Assembly (NCBI GenBank): GCA_902489745.1
Contig: CABUBB010000001.1
Location: 248,001-312,000 of the forward strand
Source of the DNA: Metaruminococcus_A sp003150405
GTDB taxonomy: Bacteria > Bacillota > Clostridia > Oscillospirales > Ruminococcaceae
Direction: 5' to 3'
Length of the DNA stretch: 64,000 nucleotides
Positions 26,631 to 35,939 of this stretch are shown in pieces; the stretch's first letter is position 1; each line of letters begins with the position of its first letter. The notes below the pieces were generated by a model, which made no database searches, had not been told where the DNA came from, and worked only from the letters and a program-made list of their open reading frames with translations. Both the position numbers and the translations under genes were made by a program.

Positions 26631-27527
26631 ATGTTTAAAAAATTGCTTTTGTCTGCTGCCGCAGTTGTTTTGACCGCAGGGATGGCGGTTTTGTCAGTAT
26701 TTGCCGCGGATACGGTCACCGTTCCAGAGCTGCACCTGTCTCTGACCGCGCCGGACGGCTGGTATGTCATCACACGCGACACCCCGGAGGGCGATGCCGT
26801 TCTGGAAGAAATTGGCTTGACTAAAACTGAGATCGATCAAATGTTTGGACAGGGTTCCATTTACTACAACGCGCTTGAACCAGAGACCTTTGCCCAGGAA
26901 ATTGTTGTAACGATGGTGAAAAATGAAGAGGTGTTTGACTGGAACAGCTTTTCAAATGAAACCTACAAACAATTTGCTGACGAATTAATGAATGCCGATA
27001 TGGAAGAGATTACCGGGATTACCGGTGTGAAATACGGTGGCTATGAGATAATCGCTCATCCCCAGGTGAAATGGATGAAATTTGACGCGCGGATTCTCAA
27101 CGACGACGAGCAGACGGCAATTATTCAATATATTACCATTGTCAACGGCCAGCATATCAACGTGACTTTGCGTTCTTATACAGGCTCCATTTCTTCTGCG
27201 GATGAAGCAATGTTTGACAGCTTTGTCCAAAACCTCAGCTTTACTGAGATAAAGGCAGTTCCGGGAATTGCCGGCCTATTTGCAAACAGCGCGTTTTACA
27301 CCTATTTCTGGATTGGGATTGCCGCCTTGGCGGTTATTGCAGCAATCATTGTTATTATTGCAGTGGTGCACCACAACAAAAAGAAGGCGCGGGAAAATCA
27401 GGATTGGATGGGCCAGGTCGATCCTTTCCCGCCAATTGATACCCTTCCGCCGCTGGATACTCCGTTTCCAAGTGAAAACCCCCGGGATTTGTCTGACTCA
27501 AAGCCGGAGGATGAAAATCAGCCGTGA
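26631..27527 (+). CDS. Secreted, membrane-anchored protein of unknown function
   Basis: 298 residues. The signal peptide (1-25, cut near VFAA) is followed by an extracytoplasmic domain of about 200 residues (HLSLTAPDGWYVITRDTP onward). A membrane helix at about 222-246 and a short, acidic, proline-rich cytoplasmic tail with DTLPPLDTPFPSEN complete it, giving a type I topology. The extracellular part has the general look of PsbP/DUF1795-like small domains (APDGW start, late FDSFVQNLSF), but this is a weak resemblance. A single gene between its own promoter and a strong terminator. Confidence 0.75.
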   Translation: MFKKLLLSAAAVVLTAGMAVLSVFAADTVTVPELHLSLTAPDGWYVITRDTPEGDAVLEEIGLTKTEIDQMFGQGSIYYNALEPETFAQEIVVTMVKNEEVFDWNSFSNETYKQFADELMNADMEEITGITGVKYGGYEIIAHPQVKWMKFDARILNDDEQTAIIQYITIVNGQHINVTLRSYTGSISSADEAMFDSFVQNLSFTEIKAVPGIAGLFANSAFYTYFWIGIAALAVIAAIIVIIAVVHHNKKKARENQDWMGQVDPFPPIDTLPPLDTPFPSENPRDLSDSKPEDENQP

Positions 27528-27548
27528 GTCTCTCGTACCAATGCTTTT

Positions 27549-27587
27549 AAAAGCCGCCTCATCTATACTTGGGATGAGGCGGCTTTT
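27549..27587 (+). terminator. Rho-independent terminator
   Basis: 15-bp perfect stem AAAAGCCGCCTCATC with a 9-nt loop, followed by TTTTCTTTT. Confidence 0.9.
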
Positions 27588-27680
27588 CTTTTGCTGACCG
27601 CTGGTGAAGTTGCTTGCCGCTGTCATAAAGTAATTTTAGCCTTGAAGTGTGGTACGGTTGGACATGTAAATCGGCAGCAG

Positions 27681-28616
27681 TTAAACGGTATGTTTGGTTT
27701 TCCGCTGTTTCCTGCGCTTTGCCGGAACGGCATCGCTCAGTTCGACAAATCCCTCACCCAATACTTCTTGGGCGGAACAAACGGTGACAAAGGCATTTGG
27801 ATCAATGTCATGCACGGCTTGTTTCAGTAAGGGGAGTTCCCGCGGACGCACCACTGCCATGAGCATTTCCCCTTGCTCGCCGCTGTACATTCCACGTACC
27901 GGAATACCGGTGTTTCCGCGTCCAACTGAATGAAAGAGCTGTTCTGAAATTTCCTCGCTTTTCTGCGAGAGGATAAACACTGCTTTGGCAAAGTTGACGC
28001 CGCCTAAAATGCTGTCAATGAGCTTGGAGCAGATAAAGACCGATACGACGGCGTAAATGGTGCGTGAAACCCCAAAGACAAACAGTCCGGCAGCAATAAT
28101 GACCGCGTCGATGGCAAAAATGAGTACTGAAATAGAAAAATGGGGGATTAGCCGATGCAGGCAGGCGGCAAGCATATCGGTACCGCCGGTGGTTGCGCCG
28201 GTCCGTAAGACGAGTGCAAGCCCGGCGCCCATTGGAACGCCGCTGAGCAGTGCGCCAAGCAGCAGATCGTCAGAGACTGGCAGAGGATTGGGGATCCACT
28301 GGAAAACACCGAGCCAAATCGAAAGCAGCAGCATGCCGATGAGAGATTTTTTGACAAACCGAAAGCCTTGCTGTACTCCGCTTAAAACAAAGATAGGAAT
28401 GTTCAGTATGAGGTTGACAACGCCGAGCGGAATGGCAAAACCAAACGCCAGTTCAGAAAGCTGGGAAAGGACAATGGCGGCGCCGGTGATTCCTCCGGTA
28501 ACCAGCCCTAAAGGGTCGGCGTACCAAGCGAGTCCGAGGGCGAGCAGCGCAGTGCCAGTGAAAATGAGCCCGAGTCCTTTCCACCTAACACCCAAAATCC
28601 GTTCTGTTTTTGTCAT
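27681..28616 (-). CDS. YitT-family membrane protein (DUF2179)
   Basis: 311 residues with five or six membrane helices in the first 200. They include the family's LGLAWYADPLGLVTGGITGAAIV and GAGLALVLRTGATTGGTDMLA motifs. A C-terminal cytoplasmic DUF2179 domain (about 215-295, GRGNTGIPVRGMYSG, MAVVRPRELPLLK, DPNAFVTV) follows. The function of YitT proteins is unsettled. A good AGGAGG precedes the ATG. It is divergent from the dehydratase gene. Confidence 0.9.
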   Translation of the reverse strand: MTKTERILGVRWKGLGLIFTGTALLALGLAWYADPLGLVTGGITGAAIVLSQLSELAFGFAIPLGVVNLILNIPIFVLSGVQQGFRFVKKSLIGMLLLSIWLGVFQWIPNPLPVSDDLLLGALLSGVPMGAGLALVLRTGATTGGTDMLAACLHRLIPHFSISVLIFAIDAVIIAAGLFVFGVSRTIYAVVSVFICSKLIDSILGGVNFAKAVFILSQKSEEISEQLFHSVGRGNTGIPVRGMYSGEQGEMLMAVVRPRELPLLKQAVHDIDPNAFVTVCSAQEVLGEGFVELSDAVPAKRRKQRKTKHTV

Positions 28617-29038
28617 ATTGGGTTCCTCCTTTTTCTGTTAAAAAACCATAAAGAATTTTTATAATATATTTTGATTGTGCAAAGACACAAAATGAGGCGA
28701 TGCCATAGTATTAATTCTAAAGAAAAACAAGGCAATTTTTGCAAGAAAATTTTATGTTTCGAAAAATATATTGAGAAAAAACGCATCTCTTTTTCCGACC
28801 CCGCACACAGTATAGCTCGCCTGTCAAGCGGGCGGATATTCATCTATAGTATCTGCCGCAGATATGGCAGAAATCGCATTTCAACGAAAAATTAAGAGCA
28901 GTACGCTTTTATTTCAAGTAGGGTGGAAAAGGAGGATGCTGTTGTCATTTGACTTTCACCAGAAACCTTTGTAAAATGGGATCACAAGATGACTGCATGC
29001 CACCGTTGGCACAACAGGGAAATAAAAGGAGAATTTCA
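28617..29038. other. Divergent, AT-rich intergenic region
   Basis: About 420 nt between yitT and the dehydratase gene, holding both promoters by position. No site stands out enough to call. Confidence 0.35.
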
Positions 29039-30766
29039 ATGGACGATTACAAACAGAAAAGCGCGCCGGAACGCAGCCTTTGGGCGCAGTTTGACGCCTT
29101 GCAGCTCGGTATGGACTGGGACGAGTCCGACATTGTAAAACCGCAGATTTTAATTGAAGATGTTTTCGGAGACAGCCACCCAGGAAGCAAACACCTTGAC
29201 AAGCTGGCGGAGCAGGCAAAAATTGGGGTTTATGAGGCGGGCGGACGTCCGGCGCAATTTCATGCGACCGATATTTGCGACGGATGTGCGCAGGGGCACA
29301 ACGGCATGAACTATATCCTGGCCTCCCGCGAAGTGCTGGCGGATATGGTGGAAATTCATGGCTCGGTCAATCCGTGGGATGGTATGGTGTTGCTCTCTTC
29401 CTGTGACAAATCCATCCCCGCACACCTGAAAGCAGCGGCTAGGCTGGACATCCCGACTATTTTTATTCCGGGCGGCAGTATGCGGCCCGGCCCATATATG
29501 TCCACTTCCATCAAGGCGGGGGACATCTCCCTTCGCCAGAAACGCAAAGACGCCATTACCGAGCAGGAGGTCCGGGATTATAAGCTGACCGGTTGTCCGT
29601 CGCTCGGTGCCTGCCAGTTTTTGGGCACAGCCAGCACCATGCAGTGTATGGCAGAGGCACTTGGTCTTGCTCTGCCGGGTAGCGCACTTGCACCGGCGAC
29701 TATGCGCGACATTCTTTCCATGGCACGGCTTGCCGGCCGTATGGTGATGATGCTCGCGAAAAAAGGCATTACGGCAAGCCAGATCCTCACCCGTGAGGCG
29801 TTTGAAAACGCCATTGTGGTGCACAGCGCCATTGGCGGCTCCACCAATGCAACCCTTCATCTGCCTGCTGTTGCGCGTGAGCTGGGCATTGACTTGCCGC
29901 CGGAGCTGTTTGATGAAATCAATCACAAAATTCCGCATATTGGCAACATCTACCCGAGCGGGGAGCATGTTACCGAAGCATTCTGGTTCGCGGGCGGGAT
30001 CCCGATGGTACAGTGGATGCTCAAAGATTTCCTCCATCTCGATGTGATGACCGTCACCGGTAAGACACTGGGCGAAAACCTGGAGGACATTCAGAAAGAC
30101 GGCTTCTTTGAGCGCAACCTCGGTTACCTCGCAAACTATGGGCTGAAGCGGGAGCAGGTCATCCATCCGGTTGCGGACACAAAAGAAATGGGCTCTATTG
30201 CGGTGCTCAAAGGCAACATTGCCCCAGAAGGCGCCATTGTCAAATACGCTGCCATTTCGGATGACATGCTGGTGCACCGCGGCAGTGTCAAGGCGTTTGA
30301 CAGCGAAGAGGACTGCTATTATGCGGTGGTTGACGGTAAGGTTGATCCGGACGATATTCTCATTATCCGCTATGAGGGACCGCGCGGCTCCGGCATGCCA
30401 GAAATGGTTATGACCACTGAAGCGATTGTCTGCGACGAACGGCTTAATGGCACCGTCGCTCTGGTAACCGATGGACGTTTCTCTGGTGCGACCCGCGGCC
30501 CGTGTATTGGACACGTCTCACCGGAAGCGGCGGCAGGCGGCCCTATTGCCTTTGTGGAAACAGGGGACATCATTGAATTCGATATTCCGAACCGAGCGCT
30601 CAATGTTGTTGGAATTGCGGGCAAAGCGTGTAGCCGGGAAGAGGCTGGAGCTGTGTTGGCGGAGCGTGCAAAGTCTGGTATTAAGAAACTGCCGGAGCGC
30701 AAGGGGATTTTTAAACGCTATACTTCAACCGCCCTTTCGGCCATGAAAGGCGCGGGAATGGAATAA
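29039..30766 (+). CDS. IlvD/Edd-family dehydratase, likely sugar-acid or dihydroxy-acid
   Basis: 575 residues from the ATG at 29039, which has AAAGGAG upstream; the frame is open earlier without a good site. IlvD/Edd enzymes remove water from 2,3-dihydroxy acids or aldonic acids using an Fe-S cluster and Mg2+. Ligand-type cysteines appear in ICDGCAQGHNGM, SSCDKSIPAHL and GCPSLGACQFLGTASTMQ, and the C-terminus has TDGRFSGATRGPCIGHVSPEAA. The substrate motif differs from canonical IlvD (CDGIAMGHEGM). Because a sugar isomerase-like gene follows, a pentonate or hexonate substrate is plausible. No branched-chain amino acid genes are adjacent. Confidence 0.88.
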   Translation: MDDYKQKSAPERSLWAQFDALQLGMDWDESDIVKPQILIEDVFGDSHPGSKHLDKLAEQAKIGVYEAGGRPAQFHATDICDGCAQGHNGMNYILASREVLADMVEIHGSVNPWDGMVLLSSCDKSIPAHLKAAARLDIPTIFIPGGSMRPGPYMSTSIKAGDISLRQKRKDAITEQEVRDYKLTGCPSLGACQFLGTASTMQCMAEALGLALPGSALAPATMRDILSMARLAGRMVMMLAKKGITASQILTREAFENAIVVHSAIGGSTNATLHLPAVARELGIDLPPELFDEINHKIPHIGNIYPSGEHVTEAFWFAGGIPMVQWMLKDFLHLDVMTVTGKTLGENLEDIQKDGFFERNLGYLANYGLKREQVIHPVADTKEMGSIAVLKGNIAPEGAIVKYAAISDDMLVHRGSVKAFDSEEDCYYAVVDGKVDPDDILIIRYEGPRGSGMPEMVMTTEAIVCDERLNGTVALVTDGRFSGATRGPCIGHVSPEAAAGGPIAFVETGDIIEFDIPNRALNVVGIAGKACSREEAGAVLAERAKSGIKKLPERKGIFKRYTSTALSAMKGAGME

Positions 30767-31018
30767 AAAACTGGTTCTACCCGTGTAACCGGTTCGCACA
30801 AAAAATGCTGTGGAATACTGACGGCCGATATGAAAAATTGTCTGCTGCTGGCGTGGGCAAAAGCAAAAGAGCTTTTATGTTTTGAAAAGGCGGCCCAGAG
30901 AACTGCTGGTTGCCTTTTGGACAGTGGCCTGTGGTTTTAAGGTATAATCCACAAAAAAGCGGAAAAATATTTGGCGACTATTTTTCAAACCATCGGAAGG
31001 GAATTGACAAAAAAGACA

Positions 31019-31047
31019 TGGACTTTTTGCCGTTCTGGTGGTATGAT
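31019..31047 (+). promoter_or_regulatory. Probable promoter of the isomerase-like gene
   Basis: TGGACT, a 17-bp spacer and TATGAT, 34 nt before the start codon. Confidence 0.5.
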
Positions 31048-31080
31048 AACAATATCATTGAAAACATAGGAGGATGAAAC

Positions 31081-32565
31081 ATGATTAACACACCAGTTGT
31101 CAAATTGGGTATTGTTGCGGTCAGCCGCGACTGCTTCCCGATGCAGCTTTCTGCAAGCCGCAGAAAAGCAGTCGTTGCCGCTTATAAGGCAGCCGGCGGG
31201 GATATTTATGAATGCCCTGTCACCGTTGAAAATGAGAAGGACATGCTTAAAGCAGTTGAGGACGTTAAAGCTGCCGGCGTCAATGCGCTGGTTGTTTACC
31301 TTGGCAATTTTGGCCCGGAGACCCCGGAGACCCTGCTTGCCAAAACCTTTGGCGGCCCGGTTATGTTCTGTGCTGCCGCTGAGGAGACCGGCGACAATCT
31401 GATTGACGGCCGTGGCGACGCTTTCTGTGGTATGCTCAATGCAAGCTACAACCTTGGCATCCGCAAAATCAAAGCCTATATTCCGGAATATCCGGTTGGC
31501 ACTCCGGACGAGATCGTTGGCATGATCAATGACTTTATTCCGATTGCCCGCGTCGTAATTGGCCTTTCCAAACTGAAAATCATTACCTTTGGTCCGCGTC
31601 CGAATGACTTCCTCGCCTGCAACGCGCCGATTCAGAAGCTGTTTGATCTCGGCATTGAAATTGAGGAAAATTCTGAGCTGGATCTGCTCGTATCCGTGCA
31701 GAAGCACAAAGACGATCCGCGCATTCCGGAAGTGGTTGCGGATATGGAGAAAGAGCTTGCCGGCAACAATCCGTGGAAAGACCTTATTCCGAAGCTTGCG
31801 CAGTTTGAGCTCACTCTGCTTGACTGGGCTGAGGCCCATAAAGGTTCCAGAGAGTTTGTTGCGTTTGCAGACAAATGCTGGCCTGCTTTCCAGACCGAGT
31901 TTGGCTTCTGCCCGTGCTATGTCAACAGCCGCCTGACCGGCCGTGGCATTCCGGTTTCCTGCGAAGTTGACATCTATGGCGCGCTTTCCGAGTACATTGG
32001 TCAGCTCGTTTCAGAAGATATTGTTACGTTGCTTGACATCAACAATACCGTTCCGGCGGATATGTATAACAGCGACATCAAAGGCAAATTCGACTACAGC
32101 CACACCGATACTTTCATGGGCTTCCACTGCGGCAATACTAATGCCAGCAAGCTGAGCCAGTATGCGCTTAAGTACCAGCTCATCCAGCACCGCTTGCTCG
32201 AGCCGGACAGCGAGCCGAACGTCAGCCGCGGCACCCTTGAGGGTGACATTGCTCCGGGCCCGATCACCTTCTTCCGCCTTCAGAGCACCGCAGATGCTCA
32301 GCTTAAGGCTTATGTCGCAGAGGGTGAAATCCTGCCGGTTGCTACCCGTTCCTTTGGCGGCATTGGTATTTTCGGTATTCCGGAGATGGGCCGCTTTTAC
32401 CGCCATGTGCTGATTGCGAAACGTTATCCGCATCACGGTGCAGTTGCGTTTGGCCACTTCGGTAAAGCACTCTTCAACGTTTTCAAATACCTTGGCATTG
32501 AGGACATTGGTTTCAATCAGCCAAAAGGCATGCTCTACGAAACTGAGAATCCGTTTGCAAAATAA
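31081..32565 (+). CDS. L-fucose/L-arabinose isomerase-family protein
   Basis: 494 residues resembling the FucI/AraA fold family, which interconverts aldoses and ketoses with a divalent metal. Visible pieces are VKLGIVAVSRDCFP at the start, NSRLTGRGIPVSCEVDIYGA with metal-ligand-type Glu and Asp, and CGNTNASK, followed by a C-terminal domain with FGGIGIFGIPEMGRFYRHVLI and a late HHGAVAFGHFGKAL. The precise sugar is not clear. It follows the IlvD-like gene with its own promoter and ends at a strong terminator, so the two may share a sugar or sugar-acid pathway. Also possible is a non-isomerase member of the family. Confidence 0.82.
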   Translation: MINTPVVKLGIVAVSRDCFPMQLSASRRKAVVAAYKAAGGDIYECPVTVENEKDMLKAVEDVKAAGVNALVVYLGNFGPETPETLLAKTFGGPVMFCAAAEETGDNLIDGRGDAFCGMLNASYNLGIRKIKAYIPEYPVGTPDEIVGMINDFIPIARVVIGLSKLKIITFGPRPNDFLACNAPIQKLFDLGIEIEENSELDLLVSVQKHKDDPRIPEVVADMEKELAGNNPWKDLIPKLAQFELTLLDWAEAHKGSREFVAFADKCWPAFQTEFGFCPCYVNSRLTGRGIPVSCEVDIYGALSEYIGQLVSEDIVTLLDINNTVPADMYNSDIKGKFDYSHTDTFMGFHCGNTNASKLSQYALKYQLIQHRLLEPDSEPNVSRGTLEGDIAPGPITFFRLQSTADAQLKAYVAEGEILPVATRSFGGIGIFGIPEMGRFYRHVLIAKRYPHHGAVAFGHFGKALFNVFKYLGIEDIGFNQPKGMLYETENPFAK

Positions 32566-32580
32566 GTATCGTGAATTGTT

Positions 32581-32616
32581 CAAAAGGGGCCATACCTATG
32601 GCCCCTTTTGTTTTTT
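32581..32616 (+). terminator. Rho-independent terminator
   Basis: Stem CAAAAGGGGCCATA and its exact complement, followed by TTTTTT. Confidence 0.92.
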
Positions 32617-32721
32617 GAAATTTTGCATATCGTTTACGCTTTTGCAAAAAGCAAAGCAATTTACCAATGAGGGACTTTAAATAAAGTTAATAAAGCAATA
32701 ATACATAATTTTAACAAAATA

Positions 32722-32750
32722 TTGAAACTTTTAAGCATTTATGCTAGGAT
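32722..32750 (+). promoter_or_regulatory. Promoter remnant of A3
   Basis: TTGAAA, a 17-bp spacer and TAGGAT, still recognisable although the gene is dead. It may now serve B4. Confidence 0.5.
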
Positions 32751-32839
32751 ACAGATAAAGAACGTATTGGTAAGAAGGAGATGCCAGTGCAGCGTTAAAT
32801 ACCGCCTCAATACCCTTTCCCCGGCGCATTGACCCAAAT

Positions 32840-33924
32840 GTGAAAAAGCGGTTTCGTAGAATCACATCAGCACTCCTGTCAGTAGCCTTGATGATCGGCT
32901 GCGTTGGTTTTTCTGCTTCGGCGGAACAATCCAACTTGACGCCGGCCGAGTAATATGCAGCATATATTGATTTGCTGGACTGGCCGAGCTATGACAACCA
33001 CATTGATATGACTGAGGCAGCGCAAATTCCCGAATATATTTTAAATCAGATGAGTACCGAGGATTTGGTTGAGGCAATGCTCATTTATCCGTTGCGGGTT
33101 GATTTAATCACTTGGAACACCTATGAACAGGGTTTTGATGCGGTAAGCAGCTACTTTAATGGCCTTCAGGAACTGCTAATCCGCGAAGATGGTGCTCAAA
33201 AACTACTCGAAAAAATGCAATCCATCCCTGTTGTTATGAGTACTGTCAATATTAATCATGAGCAATATATGCAGCCGCTGTACCTCGAAGTTTTATTGGC
33301 CCAGCCAGAATTTATGAATCAACTTTCTGAACAGGAAATAGAAAAATCATTTGCGATTGTCGATAACATCATTGAATCACGGGAGAAAAATCCGGAAGTA
33401 TATGGCGGAAATGCCTACACATTTTATAAAGCAACCAATGATGAAATACAATTATATACGTATGACGATTACGTGAGAACACCTAAAAACACTCCTATAT
33501 TGGTTCGCGTCTGGTCGCCAAATGACCAGGATGATAGCCCTGCAGCCAAACAACAACTTCTTGACGATTACAAAAGAAGTTATCCCAGTGTAGGTTATAT
33601 GGGCCCTGCCACGAGAAGATATAGTTGTCATTCCTATGCCTGATATTGACAGTCAACCAACAATAACGCTTGGATGGGGGATGCACGGGCATATACCCAA
33701 GATGGAAGTTATACAAAAAGCGCTTCAATGAGAATACACGTGTAGCGTATCGTGATAATAACTTAAATCATGCCAATGACATATTCCATTCTGCGATTGC
33801 GGTGGATTCCTATTACGTTGTTTCCAAATGGGGAGAAGGGCCGCTGTTTAAACATTCAGTAACCTATTGCCCCTATGTTACTGAATCCCAATATTCATTC
33901 AAAAATGTTGAATACTGGAACTAA
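32840..33924 (+). pseudogene. Family A gene A3, multiply disrupted
   Basis: The translated sequence follows A4 throughout but carries several lesions. Compared with A4, 23 bp holding the ribosome binding site and ATG are missing, leaving an in-frame GTG (32840) with no Shine-Dalgarno. A CAA codon became TAA early in the mature region (GCCGAGTAATAT, near 32952). Directly after CHSYA there are two TGA codons where A1 has Trp and Lys. A frameshift near 33690-33740 moves the last part (NENTRVAY, HSAI, VVSKWGEG, CPY, VEYWN) to another frame ending at 33924. The longest surviving frame is 32972-33643. It is followed by intact B4. Confidence 0.88.
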
Positions 33925-33975
33925 GTAATATGCGTCTCACGGCCTACTGCAAGGCGTTCCCCTGAGGAGGATAGC

Positions 33976-34683
33976 ATGAACCGGAAAATAGTTGTTGGAT
34001 GCGGCCTGCTTTTAGTGGCTGGGATTTTAACAGTCGGGATATGGGCAATAAGCCGTGTGCCGCCTGTATATCAACCCCCAAAACCGGCCCCGCTCCCCAG
34101 AGTGGTGGAGCATTACGAGAACCAGCTTGACCCGGAGATTCCAAAAATAACGGTTACGGCTATCCAGGACGATGAAGCGTTCAAATTGCCCTATGACGCC
34201 GTGCTCATCGACGGATCCGCTGAACCCGATGATCCGGAGGGGCCGAAAGACTGGTTCCTCAACCTGATGAACAACTTCTGGTCGCTGCCCAAGCTTTGCC
34301 ATAATTTTTTACCGGGAAGGAATCCAGCCAGGTTTATCATTGAATTTGAACAGCCGCCGGATGATGAAGTGACAATCACCAACTACTGGATTTATGAATA
34401 CGGTACCGTCAGTGAACATTCTACCCGGGAAGAATGGGATAGACATTCCAGAACCTTTGTCCCCGGCAACTGCCTAATTTCATTTGATTTATGGGATAAC
34501 AGGGATGACGTGGTTTTAACAAGCGACCCGTCGCCGCTGCTGGGGCTGCGGATACAATGCAAGTATGGAACGGATCGGGCCGAATATTATATCCTGTTTC
34601 AAAACGCCGATCCCAATGCTGGATTTGCAGAAGATTTCGATTTCTCCCACCTCACCCCGTTGGAGGGGCTGGAAGAGGAGTAA
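33976..34683 (+). CDS. Family B membrane-anchored protein B4
   Basis: 235 residues with an N-terminal membrane anchor (about 5-27). The full family B core follows: VVEHYENQLDPEIPKITV, FKLPYDAVL, DWFLNLMNNFWSLP, FIIEFEQPPDDEVTI, FDLWDN, LLGLRIQCKYG, EYYILFQN and FSHLTPLEG. GAGGAGG precedes the ATG. It lies 51 nt after the dead A3 gene and is itself undamaged. That points to selection for B independent of a working A partner. Function unknown. Confidence 0.83.
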   Translation: MNRKIVVGCGLLLVAGILTVGIWAISRVPPVYQPPKPAPLPRVVEHYENQLDPEIPKITVTAIQDDEAFKLPYDAVLIDGSAEPDDPEGPKDWFLNLMNNFWSLPKLCHNFLPGRNPARFIIEFEQPPDDEVTITNYWIYEYGTVSEHSTREEWDRHSRTFVPGNCLISFDLWDNRDDVVLTSDPSPLLGLRIQCKYGTDRAEYYILFQNADPNAGFAEDFDFSHLTPLEGLEEE

Positions 34684-34707
34684 CAACTGAGGTACATTCC
34701 TCCACAT

Positions 34708-34741
34708 AAGAGTCCAGAGCCTTAACCGGTTCTGGACTCTT
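34708..34741 (+). terminator. Rho-independent terminator after B4
   Basis: 14-bp stem AAGAGTCCAGAGCC/GGTTCTGGACTCTT (one G-T) followed by a short T-rich tail. Confidence 0.75.
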
Positions 34742-35014
34742 GCCTTTTCACATTTTCCTTATCCCGGTTTCCTACATTCCTCCGGTCTCTTATCCTCCCG
34801 CAGACCTTTGACACAAACTGATTTATATTGCCGTTTGAATTTGTTGCGATGTGGATGATTTTACAAGCTGTGCATACATTTTAAAACATCATTCAAGAAA
34901 AACAGCCGGAGAAGGGAACAGCAGCGGTTGACAGAACACTGAGCAAAGGCGCTTTTTTGGAAATACTGCCCAAAATCGGAAGTTGTTTTCCTGAATTTGC
35001 ATCCAAGGCGACGA

Positions 35015-35043
35015 TTGCAATTCGGTGCAAAGTTTGTTACAAT
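35015..35043 (+). promoter_or_regulatory. Promoter of the coaX-like operon
   Basis: TTGCAA, a 17-bp spacer and TACAAT, 24 nt before the start codon. Confidence 0.6.
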
Positions 35044-35066
35044 TTTACCCGAATGGAGGCGGCAAA

Positions 35067-35834
35067 ATGGTTGCAGTAGTTGATATTGGCAACAGCGTTA
35101 TCAGCATTGGGGCTTATTCAGGTGCGAACCTTCTCTTTGTTGCCCGCATTGGCACCCGCGATGCAACGGTTGATGAGTATGCCGTTAAGCTCCGCCAGGT
35201 GTTTGATCTGCATGGCCATTCTCCAGAGGAAATGGAGGGTGCCATTGTTTCTTCGGTGGTGCCGCCGCTTTGTCCACGCCTGTGTGAAGCGCTTCGCCTG
35301 CTGCGCGATGTGAGGGTTTACACCGTTGGCCCGGGGCTGAAAACTGGGCTGAATATTAAAATTGACAATCCTTCCCAGCTCGGGTCGGATTTGGTTTGCG
35401 TTTCGGTGGCGGCCACGGCGAAGTATCCTACGCCTGCGGTGGTCATTGATATGAGCACAGCCATCACCTTTTCTGCCATTGACAGCCGAAAAAATCAGGT
35501 GGGCTGCACCATTATCCCCGGCATGGAGTTTTCGCTCAACGCCCTTGCAGAGGGGACAGCGCAGCTTCAGAAGATCGATTTGGGCGAACCGGTGCGTTCG
35601 GTCATTGGCCACAACACCATTGAGAGCATGCGGGCAGGCTCGGTTTACGGGACCGCTGCAATGCTGGATGGAATGATTGCCCGTTTCCGGGAAGAGTTGG
35701 GAGAGAACCTCACTGTGATTGCAACCGGTGCGCAGGCAAAATACATTCTGCCGATCTGTCGGGAGCAAATCATCTACGATGAAAATCTGCTGCTTGACGG
35801 CCTGCGGCTGATTTACGAGAAAAACCAGAAATAG
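35067..35834 (+). CDS. coaX: Type III pantothenate kinase-like protein (CoaX family)
   Basis: 255 residues from the ATG at 35067, after GGAGGCGG. Type III PanK phosphorylates pantothenate, the first step of CoA synthesis, and is an ASKHA-fold dimer. The phosphate-1 motif VVDIGNS, TVGPGLKTGLNI, the VIDMSTAITFSAID strand, CTIIPGMEFSLNALAEGTAQL and ATGAQA are all in family order. Two canonical motifs are altered. The usual GxDR reads GSDL, losing the Arg, and the usual D-F/L-G-T-A-T-T reads DMSTAIT. It may be a divergent but active kinase or a CoaX homologue with another role. The next gene, a PanT-like transporter, supports pantothenate. Confidence 0.82.
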   Translation: MVAVVDIGNSVISIGAYSGANLLFVARIGTRDATVDEYAVKLRQVFDLHGHSPEEMEGAIVSSVVPPLCPRLCEALRLLRDVRVYTVGPGLKTGLNIKIDNPSQLGSDLVCVSVAATAKYPTPAVVIDMSTAITFSAIDSRKNQVGCTIIPGMEFSLNALAEGTAQLQKIDLGEPVRSVIGHNTIESMRAGSVYGTAAMLDGMIARFREELGENLTVIATGAQAKYILPICREQIIYDENLLLDGLRLIYEKNQK

Positions 35835-35939
35835 AAAATTGAATCCTGTGGTATTTTCGCCGGCTGTTCCGGCGTGAATATAAATTTCAGAGTGCGTTGC
35901 ATCTGCCGCAGGCAGAGCAGCAGCAAGGAGGAATTCTTT

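Noticed and set aside
29150..30514. 454-codon open frame antisense to the IlvD-like dehydratase
   Set aside because: Opposite a conserved enzyme, with no start site context and no recognisable motif.
33640..33660. TGA codons after CHSYA in A3 as evidence of TGA recoding
   Set aside because: A3 also has a TAA, a frameshift and no start, and TGA ends other genes in the window normally (nadE-like frames, xylitol-type genes use standard codons), so decay is the simpler reading.
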